Shown here in pieces: positions 26,216 to 34,918 of a stretch of 64,000 nucleotides of DNA (the stretch's first letter is position 1; each line of letters opens with the position of its first letter). Origin of the DNA: Bacteroidales bacterium (GTDB taxonomy: Bacteria > Bacteroidota > Bacteroidia > Bacteroidales > P3). The notes under the pieces are model-generated. The model was not told the DNA's origin. It did no database searches and saw only the letters and a list, made by a program, of their open reading frames with translations. The DNA lies in the NCBI GenBank assembly GCA_022482545.1, contig JAKVOZ010000008.1, positions 1 through 64,000 of the forward strand. Direction: 5' to 3'. A program made the translations under genes and the position numbers.

Positions 26216-27643
26216 ATGACAGAAAAAGTAACAAAATTAATGAATGATGTGCCTGCTATAAGATGGGCAGCTCTTATTCTCATTGCTTTGATGATGTTCT
26301 TCGGCTATATGTTTGTCGATGTAATGTCTCCAATACAAAGTTTAATAGAAGGACAACGTGGATGGGGCCCTTCTGTATTCGGAACTTACGCAAGTGCTGA
26401 ATATATCTTAAATGTATGTGGTTTTCTTATCTTAGCTGGTATCATACTTGACAAATCAGGCATAAGATTTACAGGAACATTATCCGCATCTTTAATGGTA
26501 ATTGGTGCTACTATTAAATTTATTGGTATTAGCGATTGGTTCCAAACAACAGAGTTTAATACATGGCTTAACTCTTGGTGGGTTTCTATGCCAGGAAGTG
26601 CAAAATTAGCAAGTTTAGGTTTTATGATTTTTGGCTGTGGCTGTGAAATGGCAGGTATTACAGTTTCTAAATCAATAGCTAAATGGTTTGAAGGAAAAGA
26701 AATGGCTCTTGCTATGGGATTAGAAATGGCAATTGCACGTGTTGGAGTATTCTCTATATTTTCTATATCTCCTTGGTTAGCAACTAAATTTGGTAGTGTA
26801 GTTGCTCCAGTAGCTTTTTGTACAGTATTATTAATCATAGGATTAATCTTCTTCCTTGTGTTCTGTGTAATGGATAAGAAATTTGACAAACAACTTGGAG
26901 ATAAATTAAAACTTGATCCTGAAGATGAATTTAAAATCAGTGATATTGGCAAAATATTTTCAAGTCAAATATTTTGGGTAGTTGCTTTATTATGTGTTCT
27001 TTACTATTCTGCAATATTCCCATTTCAAAGATATGGAGCGAATATGTTACAATGCAACTTAGACGGTATTACTCCACAAGCTGCTTCAAATATATTCCGT
27101 TGGTTTCCAATAGGTGCTGCAATCATCACTCCTTTTCTTGGTTCTTTTCTTGATAATAAAGGAAAAGGTGCAACAATGCTTATATTTGGCTCTTTATTAT
27201 TAATAATTTGCCATTTAGTATTTGCTTTTGTTTTACCATCAACTCACAGTGAATTAATTGCTTATAGTACAATAGTTATACTTGGAGTTTCATTTGCTTT
27301 GGTTCCTGCTGCTCTTTGGCCAAGTGTTCCAAAAATAATGGATTCTCGTTATCTTGGAAGTGCATATTCTTTAATATTTTGGATTCAAAACATAGGCTTA
27401 TGCTTTGTTCCTAAGATTATAGGAAACGTGTTAGAATCTGTTAATGCTAATAATCCTGAAGTAATTAAAGCAAAAGCACAAATTGCTGCAGGCGCAAAAG
27501 ATGTTCTTGTTCCTTACAACTACACTATTCCATTAATTATCTTCGCAAGTTTTGGTGTTGTTGCTCTATTTATAGCAATCTACCTTAAAATACTTGATAA
27601 GAAAAAAGGATTTGGCCTAGAACAACCAAATATTAAGAAATAA
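26216..27643 (+). CDS. Major facilitator superfamily transporter
   Basis: A 475-residue inner membrane protein with about 12 hydrophobic helices. The first is WAALILIALMMFFGYMFVDV, and the loop GIILDKSGIRFTG resembles the MFS signature between helices 2 and 3. The overall look (an N-terminal VMSPIQ segment and a central cytoplasmic loop around KKFDKQLGDK) is similar to MFSD1-like bacterial transporters, but the substrate cannot be assigned. It is a single-gene unit with its own promoter and a strong terminator. Confidence 0.85.
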   Translation: MTEKVTKLMNDVPAIRWAALILIALMMFFGYMFVDVMSPIQSLIEGQRGWGPSVFGTYASAEYILNVCGFLILAGIILDKSGIRFTGTLSASLMVIGATIKFIGISDWFQTTEFNTWLNSWWVSMPGSAKLASLGFMIFGCGCEMAGITVSKSIAKWFEGKEMALAMGLEMAIARVGVFSIFSISPWLATKFGSVVAPVAFCTVLLIIGLIFFLVFCVMDKKFDKQLGDKLKLDPEDEFKISDIGKIFSSQIFWVVALLCVLYYSAIFPFQRYGANMLQCNLDGITPQAASNIFRWFPIGAAIITPFLGSFLDNKGKGATMLIFGSLLLIICHLVFAFVLPSTHSELIAYSTIVILGVSFALVPAALWPSVPKIMDSRYLGSAYSLIFWIQNIGLCFVPKIIGNVLESVNANNPEVIKAKAQIAAGAKDVLVPYNYTIPLIIFASFGVVALFIAIYLKILDKKKGFGLEQPNIKK

Positions 27644-27662
27644 TCAATATTTATATTTAAAT

Positions 27663-27702
27663 AAAAAAATAGAACTCCCACAATAAAGAGTTCTATTTTT
27701 TT
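27663..27702 (+). terminator. Terminator of the MFS gene
   Basis: A perfect 15-bp stem pairs the A-run plus TAGAACTC with GAGTTCTA plus a T-run around a 10-nt loop, 19 bp after the stop. It has A and T tracts on both sides and could act in both directions. The rest of the gap to 27927 is AT rich with nothing recognisable. Confidence 0.88.
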
Positions 27703-27927
27703 ATTCATATATTTTCAAAAATCAAAGCAAATCATAAGCAATTTATTTTTTTTGAATTATAGAGAGGTTTAATATCACAAAAATCATCATCAAATATCTT
27801 ACTTTCAATATTATATACACTATTTTTCAATAATAAAAAAATTGCAAAATCCCTCATAAAATTTCACAACTTTTAATACATAAACAACTGCAAACAAATT
27901 AGTTAAATTCAATTACAAAGTTTTTTA

Positions 27928-29064
27928 TTATTTACACTCATTTTGAATTATACGATAAAAAATTCTTGCAGTAGGAACAATAATATCATCACAGAAATTA
28001 TAAGTTGGTGAATGCAGTGGTGAAGCTTCCTCTCCTATACCCACACCAAACATTGCTCCTTTAATTTTCTGCGTTATTAAACCGAAATCTTCTCCCCAAC
28101 GAAACGCATCTTCAATATATTTATATTCTATCTTCTCTGTTTTTGTTGCATTTTCTATACATTTAACATTCTCTTGATTATTCTCATTTGCATAAAAACG
28201 CTCTAAATAATTAGTTTGCAATGATATACCTTCTATTTCCTGTATTAATTGCAAAATCTTATCTTTTATTTCATCACATTTACTATCTAATACATCGTTC
28301 TTTTTTGCTCTAAACGTATATCTCAATACGCCTTTACCTGCAGAAACTCCATAAGATTGACTTCCCACATCAAATTCTATTAATGTAGCTAGAAAATAAT
28401 CATCTTTTGAAAAATTTTTTTGTTCTAATTTTTCTATTAACTGCTTAGTTTGCAACATAATATCAAATGGCGATATTGCATTTTCTGGTTCTGCTGCATG
28501 TGATGTTTTTCCGGTAAATATCATATCACAACTAACAACAGCACATGTAAAACTTTTTTTATTCAAAAGCACTAAACCTTTTTTATATTTTGGAATATTA
28601 TGTATAGCATAAGCTGAATCTATATCATATTTTTTTAATATTCCACTCTCAATAACTTTCATCGCCCCTTTACCATCTTCTTCTGATGGTTGAAAAAGAA
28701 GTAATACACGAATGTTTTTCAGTGGATTATGTGATAAAAGATTGGCTAAATAAATAAGAATAGATGTATGACCATCATGTCCACAAAGATGAGCAACATT
28801 TTCATCATTCGACTTATATTCAAGATTATTCACTTCTCTTGCTTGAAGTGCATCAATGTCTGCTCTAAACAATATCGTTTTTTTAGATTCTCCAAAACAA
28901 TATTCAACCAACAATCCATTTGAATTTGGTATTTCTTCTATCTTACTTGTTTGCAAACAATTAAGGCAATTTAATATATATTTTTTAGTATTTATTTCCT
29001 CTCCACTTCTTTCTGCTATCCTATGTAAATTATGCCTTATTTCTATTATATTCATAATAATCAA
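27928..29064 (-). CDS. M20 family amidohydrolase/peptidase
   Basis: A 378-residue M20D-type zinc amidohydrolase, the group that cleaves N-acyl or N-carbamoyl amino acid amides and some indole conjugates. The metal site is visible as Asp69 (FRADIDAL), Cys94-Gly-His96-Asp-Gly-His99 and the acidic pair in FQPSEEDGKGA. The dimerisation domain follows (AIHNIPKYKKG, FTGKTSHAAEPE). The start could be the first or fourth codon, since both are ATG. The gene is monocistronic, and its upstream region is occupied by a 21-bp repeat array. Confidence 0.88.
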   Translation of the reverse strand: MIIMNIIEIRHNLHRIAERSGEEINTKKYILNCLNCLQTSKIEEIPNSNGLLVEYCFGESKKTILFRADIDALQAREVNNLEYKSNDENVAHLCGHDGHTSILIYLANLLSHNPLKNIRVLLLFQPSEEDGKGAMKVIESGILKKYDIDSAYAIHNIPKYKKGLVLLNKKSFTCAVVSCDMIFTGKTSHAAEPENAISPFDIMLQTKQLIEKLEQKNFSKDDYFLATLIEFDVGSQSYGVSAGKGVLRYTFRAKKNDVLDSKCDEIKDKILQLIQEIEGISLQTNYLERFYANENNQENVKCIENATKTEKIEYKYIEDAFRWGEDFGLITQKIKGAMFGVGIGEEASPLHSPTYNFCDDIIVPTARIFYRIIQNECK

Positions 29065-29138
29065 ATTAGTTCTTTATTCTATTTTACTATCTTTTGATTC
29101 TATTTTAATGGATTAAAGAGATAATAAAATATCTCTTC
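29055..29138. repeat. 21-bp-period ATTCTA array upstream of the M20 gene, about four units
   Basis: Units start at 29055, 29076 (ATTCTATTTTACTATC), 29097 (ATTCTATTTTAATGGATT) and 29118, exactly 21 bp apart. The first overlaps the start of the M20 gene. At the far end AGAGATA (29117-29123) and TATCTCT (29130-29136) form a 7-bp hairpin. Confidence 0.8.
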
Positions 29139-29176
29139 GTTATATTTAATTTTCTCTTGAAACTATTTCTATAAAA

Positions 29177-29211
29177 AAAACTGTTCAATATTTAAAATAT
29201 TGAACAGTTTT
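29177..29211 (-). terminator. Terminator of the ExbB/ExbD operon
   Basis: A near-perfect palindrome (AAAACTGTTCAATAT with its complement, stem at least 15 bp) is followed on the minus strand by eight consecutive T. It lies 21 bp after the last exbD stop. This is one of the clearest intrinsic terminators in the window. Confidence 0.92.
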
Positions 29212-29232
29212 AATTTTAATTATATAATTATA

Positions 29233-29703
29233 TTAGTATGTGTTCTTAACTCTTTTTGAAGCTGCATACATAATACGTAATGCTCCTGCTTTTCTAAGTT
29301 CTTGCTTAACATCTGTTACATCTCCCATTCTTACATTTTTATCACATTTTAATGTTGTTGTAATTAATGGACGATCTGCCTCATTTCTTGAAGCTTTTTC
29401 TGCTTCAACATAAGAACCTATATCAGATACTTCACCTATTTGGTCATTAAGTTGAATACGTGTTCCCGAACCATATTTTCTTTCATCTAATGGAGTACCT
29501 ATATATATAGCACTTGCTAATGATTTTTTCTCCAATTTTTGAATTTCTGATGCTTGTGGAACTTCCAATTTAACCATTACAGAGCTTTCTCTCATAGTTG
29601 AAATAACCATAAAGAAGAACAAGAACATAAATACAATATCAGACATTGAACTTGTATTCAATCCTGGAACTCCATCTGATTCTTTTTTTGTAAATCTTGC
29701 CAT
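29233..29703 (-). CDS. exbD: ExbD/TolR-family biopolymer transport protein (second copy)
   Basis: A 156-residue protein with a short cytoplasmic start (PGLNTSSMSDIVFMFLFFFMV). The single membrane helix carries the proton-relay Asp in SMSDIVF, and a periplasmic domain follows. With ExbB it forms the proton-driven motor that energises TonB-dependent outer membrane transport or related processes. The start overlaps the stop of the upstream exbD by one base, showing tight coupling. Two different ExbD proteins in tandem are common in Bacteroidota. Confidence 0.92.
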   Translation of the reverse strand: MARFTKKESDGVPGLNTSSMSDIVFMFLFFFMVISTMRESSVMVKLEVPQASEIQKLEKKSLASAIYIGTPLDERKYGSGTRIQLNDQIGEVSDIGSYVEAEKASRNEADRPLITTTLKCDKNVRMGDVTDVKQELRKAGALRIMYAASKRVKNTY

Positions 29704-30326
29704 TATTGATTTCCTCCCGTTGTATTATTTGTTGCTGTTGTAGCAGCTGTTTTTTGTCCTCCGATATTTCTTGGCTCTGCTTCTGAAATTGCAATTGGTA
29801 TTGCTTTATCAATAGCCTCTCTTTGTGCATCTGAACAATCTACGTATTTTTTACCAAATTTATTCCTTGCCAAGTTATTTCTCAAATCATTAACAGCAGC
29901 TGTCAATTCATTCTGTACTTTAACATACATATCATAAGATGTACCTCTATCGTTTTGTATTGAGATAACCCCTTTTGAAACCTCAACCTTTCCTAATAAT
30001 GGTATTTCTTTAGATTCTTTCTCTGGTAAATCTGCTGCATTTGTTGGGTTTGATAAGAACTCTTCTGCTCTGTCTTTTAAAGAATTAATATCACCTAATT
30101 CACCATTGATTAATAATCTATCTTGCATATCTACCAAAACCACGAAAGTATTCCTCTTGTGAATATCTGGTGGTATTGCATTAGGATCCGCTGGTGGTGG
30201 CAAACGTCTTTGTATTCCTGAATCCGTATTAATTGATGATGTTAATAGGAAAAAGGTTAATAGCAAAAACGAGATGTCAGACATTGACGAACTGTTTAAT
30301 GCTGGTAATTTTCTACTAGATGCCAT
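29703..30326 (-). CDS. exbD: ExbD/TolR-family biopolymer transport protein (first copy)
   Basis: A 207-residue protein with the family N-terminus LNSSSMSDISFLLLTFFLLT. The membrane Asp is in MSDISF, and the periplasmic domain is longer than in the second copy. A Pro-rich stretch follows the helix (RLPPPADPNAIPPD), and the C-terminus is Ala/Thr/Asn-rich (roughly residues 190-207). It lies 4 bp after the 155-residue membrane protein and overlaps the next exbD by one base. Confidence 0.92.
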   Translation of the reverse strand: MASSRKLPALNSSSMSDISFLLLTFFLLTSSINTDSGIQRRLPPPADPNAIPPDIHKRNTFVVLVDMQDRLLINGELGDINSLKDRAEEFLSNPTNAADLPEKESKEIPLLGKVEVSKGVISIQNDRGTSYDMYVKVQNELTAAVNDLRNNLARNKFGKKYVDCSDAQREAIDKAIPIAISEAEPRNIGGQKTAATTATNNTTGGNQ

Positions 30327-30330
30327 AATT

Positions 30331-30798
30331 CTATTTTATTTTTTTAGCAATTTCTGAATACAATACTGATATTATTACACAAGCAAACAATATGTATACC
30401 ATATATAAACCTGCACCTATCAATCTTGAATTACTATAACTTGATCCTGTTTTATCAAATATCGCTTGTGAAATATCTGTTCCAGAAGCAACAAGATATG
30501 AAACTGCAAATATTTCTACTAAGGATATTATTCCTATTATTATCCCTATCTGTTTTTTCCAATCATCTCTTAATCCTGTTACAATTTGTATTATTGCAAA
30601 GCATATTGCTGTTACAATAGCCAAAATGCAGAAGATTACAGAAGACCAATAGGCAATATTCCAAAATGTTGAAGCAATAGGTTGTTGTGTAATTGCATCT
30701 TGCTTAAAAGTTAATGCATAACCAACTGAACATATTGATGCTATTATTGCCCATACAATTGTTATTATCCAATATATTTTTCTATAATCGTTTTTCAT
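30331..30798 (-). CDS. Four-span membrane protein inside the ExbB/ExbD operon
   Basis: A 155-residue integral membrane protein with four hydrophobic segments (about residues 9-29, 46-70, 82-103 and 127-150). Its place between exbB and exbD is conserved in many Bacteroidales as far as I recall, but I know of no assigned function. It may be an accessory subunit of the motor (inference from position). An Asp/Gln-containing periplasmic loop lies between spans 3 and 4. Confidence 0.7.
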   Translation of the reverse strand: MKNDYRKIYWIITIVWAIIASICSVGYALTFKQDAITQQPIASTFWNIAYWSSVIFCILAIVTAICFAIIQIVTGLRDDWKKQIGIIIGIISLVEIFAVSYLVASGTDISQAIFDKTGSSYSNSRLIGAGLYMVYILFACVIISVLYSEIAKKIK

Positions 30799-30887
30799 TT
30801 CTTTCCTCCTTGGTTTTATTGTTTTTAAGTAAAAATTATTTAATCTTGTGATTATTGTGTTTCAATAATCTGCTTTAATTAAAAAAA

Positions 30888-31715
30888 TTACTTTCTATTT
30901 TTTACCAAGATGTCCATAAATGATATAGAAGCATCTTCCATTGAAGCTACTAAACTATCAATTTTTGTTAATAGGTAGTTGTAACATACTTGAAGAATTA
31001 AGGCTGTAATCAAACCAAAGACTGTTGTTAATAAGGCAACTTTCATACCACCTGCAACAACTGTCGGAGATATATCACCTGCTTTTTCAATATCATCAAA
31101 TGCTTGAACCATTCCAACAACTGTTCCTAAGAACCCTAAAGATGGAGCAAGTGCTATAAACAATGAAATCCATGTCATATTGCTTTCCAATCTTGCCATT
31201 TGAACTCCACCATAAGATGTAATTGATTTTTCTACATCCTCTAAACCATTTCCAACTCTATCTAATCCTTGATAGAAAATAGAAGCAACTGGCCCACGTG
31301 TATTTCTACAAACATCTTTAGCTCCTTCATAATCTCCTTTTGAAACATTCTCTTCTATTCTCTTTAATAATTTATCTGTATTTGTTGTTGAAAGATTAAG
31401 ATAAAGTACTCTTTCTATAACTAATGCAAGACCTAAAATCAAACAGATTAAAATAGGTGTCATCCAACCAACACCACCTTCAATATATTTTGTCTTTAAC
31501 ATTTGGTGGAATGATTGTGTGTCAGCTTGAGCTGATGCTTGTTTCGTTGTTGATTCAGTGGCTGATGCAGTTGCTGATGTGGCTGATTCAGATACTGATT
31601 CTGTTTTTGATTCTGTTGCTGCCTTTTTAGCACCTTTATCTTGCGCAAAAGCAACATTTGATAAACATAATGTCAATATTACTAATACTGACAAATAAGC
31701 ACATACTTTTTTCAT
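30888..31715 (-). CDS. exbB: ExbB/TolQ/MotA-family proton channel protein
   Basis: A 275-residue proton channel subunit. It starts with a cleavable-looking signal segment (1 to about 25, ending AFAQ) and a 40-residue Ser/Thr/Ala/Glu linker that enteric ExbB lacks; similar extensions are common in Bacteroidota. The core has three membrane spans, including MTPILICLILGLALVIERVL and the family signature APSLGFLGTVVGMVQAFDDI. It heads an operon with a membrane protein and two ExbD proteins and is preceded by a TAAATTTG box. Confidence 0.92.
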   Translation of the reverse strand: MKKVCAYLSVLVILTLCLSNVAFAQDKGAKKAATESKTESVSESATSATASATESTTKQASAQADTQSFHQMLKTKYIEGGVGWMTPILICLILGLALVIERVLYLNLSTTNTDKLLKRIEENVSKGDYEGAKDVCRNTRGPVASIFYQGLDRVGNGLEDVEKSITSYGGVQMARLESNMTWISLFIALAPSLGFLGTVVGMVQAFDDIEKAGDISPTVVAGGMKVALLTTVFGLITALILQVCYNYLLTKIDSLVASMEDASISFMDILVKNRK

Positions 31716-31792
31716 AGCTTTTTAAATTGTTTTTTAATTTTTTATTTTCTTTATTTTTTATTTTTTAATTCTTTCTAACGAATAATTGGTTG

Positions 31793-31800
31793 CAAATTTA
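31793..31800 (-). promoter_or_regulatory. -7 box of the exbB operon
   Basis: The minus strand reads TAAATTTG, matching TAnnTTTG, about 78 bp before the exbB start. Confidence 0.55.
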
Positions 31801-31843
31801 CAACCTTATTTTTAAAATACAATAATTATTTCGTTTTTTTTAA

Positions 31844-33145
31844 TTATTTTTCTAAACTTTTTATTTCTATTTCTTCATTCTCTGTTACTAAAACTTTATC
31901 TATCCTTGCTTTATCCATATCAACTATTTCAAACGTAAAATCATTCCATTTTATTTTTTCACCTTCTTTTGGTATTCTTCCAGTTATTTCAAGAATTAAT
32001 CCACTCAATGTATTAAATTTATTATATTGATAAACGTCTTCTTTATCAAAATGACTAAGAAAATCATAAAAAGGATATTGCCCATCTACTAAATACGTCC
32101 CATCTTGACGTTTAATAAATTCTTGCTCCTCATCATCTGTATCTAACTCCGATGAATTACCAACAAGTGCTTCTAATATATTATTCATCGTTATCAATCC
32201 TTGCATCATTCCAAACTCATCTATTATAAAAGCATAATGTATCCTATTTTTCTTGAAGATTTCTAATGTTTTATAAACACTAACACTTTCATGTATAAAT
32301 TGAGGTTCTCTCATTATTTGACTAACATTAACTTTTCTATCTGTAATAGCAAATAAATCTTTAATATAAATTACTCCCACAACATTGTCTAATGTTTTAT
32401 CTGCAACAGGATATATATAATGTATATTATTAGCAAGTTTATTAATAACATCTTCTATTGTAGCTTCAACATCAAACCATTCTAATTCACTTCTATGTGT
32501 CATAAGTGAAATTATTTCTCTGTCTCCTAAATCAAAAACTCTACCTACTATATCATGTTCTGTTACCTCTATTTCACCTGCATCTGCACTATCATCTATT
32601 ATTGATTTTATTTCATCTTCTGTTGGTTTATTTGTATTATTCTGCTCTATTCCAAGTATTGAAACTAAAATATTCGTTGTCTTTGTAAGTAACCAAACAA
32701 AAGGATATGCTATTTTTGACAAAGTATGCATTGGCTTAATAATAAAACTTGCTATTCTTTCTGGATTACTTCTGCCTATTATTTTTGGCACAAGCTCTCC
32801 CAAGATAAGCATAACATAAGTTTCTGTTAATATTATTATAACTCTTGAACTAATGATTGCTATCGTTTGTTCTACTTTGAGTTTTATAAAAATATCAGCA
32901 AGTTTTTTCACGTAACTTTCTCCTGTATAAAGACCTATTATAAGACCTATCGTAGTTATTGCTATTTGTATTGTAGAAAGAAATTTATCTGGATTTTCAG
33001 TTACTTTAAGTACTTGTTTTGCAGTATTATTTCCTTTTTTTGAATCTGCCTCTAATTTACTTTTACGCGAAGAAATAACTGCCATCTCTGACATAGAAAA
33101 TACGCCATTCAACAATATAAAAAATAGTATTATTAACGCCTCCAT
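31844..33145 (-). CDS. Hemolysin-C/CorC-type membrane protein with CBS domains
   Basis: A 433-residue protein with the architecture DUF21 (CNNM) membrane domain, about four spans in residues 1-140, then two CBS domains (SLMTHRSELEWFDVEATIED; IMREPQFIHESVSVYKTLEI) and a C-terminal CorC/HlyC transporter-associated domain (GTYLVDGQYPFYDFLSHF). Related proteins take part in Mg or Co ion handling; in Bacteroidota the paralogue GldE has the same layout and links to gliding and T9SS. Which one this is cannot be told here. It follows lspA by 13 bp. Confidence 0.85.
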   Translation of the reverse strand: MEALIILFFILLNGVFSMSEMAVISSRKSKLEADSKKGNNTAKQVLKVTENPDKFLSTIQIAITTIGLIIGLYTGESYVKKLADIFIKLKVEQTIAIISSRVIIILTETYVMLILGELVPKIIGRSNPERIASFIIKPMHTLSKIAYPFVWLLTKTTNILVSILGIEQNNTNKPTEDEIKSIIDDSADAGEIEVTEHDIVGRVFDLGDREIISLMTHRSELEWFDVEATIEDVINKLANNIHYIYPVADKTLDNVVGVIYIKDLFAITDRKVNVSQIMREPQFIHESVSVYKTLEIFKKNRIHYAFIIDEFGMMQGLITMNNILEALVGNSSELDTDDEEQEFIKRQDGTYLVDGQYPFYDFLSHFDKEDVYQYNKFNTLSGLILEITGRIPKEGEKIKWNDFTFEIVDMDKARIDKVLVTENEEIEIKSLEK

Positions 33146-33158
33146 TTTTTATAATATT

Positions 33159-33824
33159 TTATTTAATTGTTTCTTCGTTTTTTGCAATTATCTGCTCGTT
33201 TTCTTCATTTTTTTCTTCATCTTCTTTTATTGGTTCTCTTTTAATAAAAGCAGAGACAATTAAAAGAACAACTCCTATTGTTATTGAAGCATCAGAAAAA
33301 TTGAATATTGCATTAAAGAAATGAAATGGTTGTCCTCCAACAAAAGGTATCCATGTTGGAAATATTGTATCTACTATTGGAAAATAAAACATATCTACAA
33401 CCTTACCGAATAATATTGGAGCATATCCTCCTGTTTTTGGAAAAATAGTTGCAACTTGGAACAATGTACTCTCTGAAAACATTACTCCATATATTAATGA
33501 GTCTATAATATTGCCAACAGCACCAGCAAATATTAATGCAAAACTATATATAACTATCTGTTTATCTTTTCGTTTTACTAATTTTTGCAAATAAAAATAT
33601 ATTAAAACAGAAGCAACTAAACGAATAAATGTAAGAAAAAACTTACCAAAATCACCACCAAAACTCATTCCAAACGCCATTCCTTTATTCTCAACAAAAT
33701 GTATTCTACACCATTGTCCAATTAAATCAACTTCTTGTCCAATAGTGAAATGTGTTTTAATAAATATCTTAATTATTTGGTCTATAACCAAAACAGCTAT
33801 TATTAATATTAATGGTTTTTTCAC
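33159..33824 (-). CDS. lspA: Lipoprotein signal peptidase (signal peptidase II)
   Basis: A 221-residue inner membrane aspartic protease that removes lipoprotein signal peptides. The catalytic pair is visible as Asp144 (GKVVDMFYFP) and Asp178 (FNFSDASI), with the supporting GNIID at 104-108. About 30 residues separate GNIID from VVDMF, an enlarged loop compared with the enteric protein, and the C-terminus has an acidic Glu/Lys tail. It lies 3 bp after the DksA-like gene and before the CBS protein, in one operon. Confidence 0.95.
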   Translation of the reverse strand: MKKPLILIIAVLVIDQIIKIFIKTHFTIGQEVDLIGQWCRIHFVENKGMAFGMSFGGDFGKFFLTFIRLVASVLIYFYLQKLVKRKDKQIVIYSFALIFAGAVGNIIDSLIYGVMFSESTLFQVATIFPKTGGYAPILFGKVVDMFYFPIVDTIFPTWIPFVGGQPFHFFNAIFNFSDASITIGVVLLIVSAFIKREPIKEDEEKNEENEQIIAKNEETIK

Positions 33825-33827
33825 CTT

Positions 33828-34232
33828 TTATTTCTTCTTTTTGTTTTGCATCATCTTTGCCTCAATGCTTAATGTTGCATGTGGAACAACCTTTAAACGT
33901 TCTTTTGGAATAAGTTTGCCTGTTACTCTGCAAATACCATAAGTCTTGTTCTCTATTCTAACAAGTGCTGCCTCCAAATCTTTTATATATTTTTGTTGTC
34001 TTGCTGCCATGTTTGCATTATCTTCTTTATTGCCAACATCACAACCTTCCTCTAAATTCTTAAATGTAGGACTTGTATCTGTTGTATCATTAGAATCACT
34101 CAAAAAAGCATCTGACATTAACATATCAAGATTTTCTTTTGCCTTTGCTATCTTTTCTAAAATTAAATCTTTGAATTCTTGTAGTTCTTCATCAGAATAT
34201 CTAACTTTTTCTTCCTTATTATTCTTTTCCAT
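33828..34232 (-). CDS. TraR/DksA-family protein
   Basis: A 134-residue member of the DksA/TraR family, whose founding members bind the RNA polymerase secondary channel. A coiled-coil N-terminal part is followed by the C-terminal segment YGICRVTGKLIPKERLKVVP. Only one cysteine of the zinc finger remains (GICR), a degeneration typical of Bacteroidota members. Association with lspA downstream (3-bp gap) is frequent in this phylum. Regulation by ppGpp is not shown by the sequence. Confidence 0.88.
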   Translation of the reverse strand: MEKNNKEEKVRYSDEELQEFKDLILEKIAKAKENLDMLMSDAFLSDSNDTTDTSPTFKNLEEGCDVGNKEDNANMAARQQKYIKDLEAALVRIENKTYGICRVTGKLIPKERLKVVPHATLSIEAKMMQNKKKK

Positions 34233-34277
34233 TGTACCTTAAATTTTTTAATTATTAAATATATTTAATTGAGTTTG

Positions 34278-34285
34278 CAAATATA
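34278..34285 (-). promoter_or_regulatory. -7 box of the dksA-lspA-CBS operon
   Basis: The minus strand reads TATATTTG, matching TAnnTTTG, about 46 bp before the DksA-like start. A TTG lies 22 nt further upstream. Confidence 0.55.
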
Positions 34286-34333
34286 CTTGATATTTTGAAA
34301 ATAGACGCAATATTTTTGTTATCAATTATAAAT

Positions 34334-34918
34334 TTATATACTTTTTATTGTCTTAAAGATAAGTTTTATATCGCCAATAAATGATTGTGAAATAATATAT
34401 TGCCTATTAAGTTCAAGTTTTTTAGGCATCACTTCTTTAATATAAAATTCTTGTGGATTATCTGCTTTTTCAAGTAGTGCATTTTCATTTCTGTATTCAA
34501 TAGAAGCAATATCGGTTATTCCAGGGCGAACACTTAATACTTGTTTCTGCTCATCAGAATACATATCAACATAATATCTCACTTCTGGTCTTGGTCCTAC
34601 AAACGACATATTTCCTTTTAATACATTAAATAGTTGTGGTAATTCATCTAACTTATATTTCCTTATAATATAGCCTACTTTTGTTACTCTATTGTCTTTC
34701 TCTCCAACTGTTATAAGTTGTTTTTTATCAGAATTTACTTTCATAGAGCGAAACTTATACAAAGTGAAATCTTTATTATCTTTACCTACACGTTTTTGTT
34801 TATAAAACACGCCTCCTTTACTTGTCAATCCCACCAAAAGACTTATTATAATAAAGGTAGGTAATAAAAAAATAATACCCAAAAATGAAAACACAATATC
34901 AAAACTTCTTTTAATCAT
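34334..34918 (-). CDS. Sugar-1-phosphate transferase for undecaprenyl phosphate (PglC/WcaJ C-domain type)
   Basis: A 194-residue small monotopic phosphoglycosyl transferase, which starts assembly of a glycan by loading a sugar phosphate on undecaprenyl phosphate. It has one N-terminal hydrophobic segment (VFSFLGIIFLLPTFIIISLL) and the motifs FYKQKRVGKDNKDFTLYKFRSM, RKYKLDELPQLFNVLKGNMSFVGPRPE and SVRPGITDIASIEYR. It overlaps the aminotransferase gene by one base. The pair suggests an aminosugar-containing surface glycan such as a bacillosamine-type sugar (inference). No glycosyltransferase cluster surrounds it. Confidence 0.92.
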   Translation of the reverse strand: MIKRSFDIVFSFLGIIFLLPTFIIISLLVGLTSKGGVFYKQKRVGKDNKDFTLYKFRSMKVNSDKKQLITVGEKDNRVTKVGYIIRKYKLDELPQLFNVLKGNMSFVGPRPEVRYYVDMYSDEQKQVLSVRPGITDIASIEYRNENALLEKADNPQEFYIKEVMPKKLELNRQYIISQSFIGDIKLIFKTIKSI

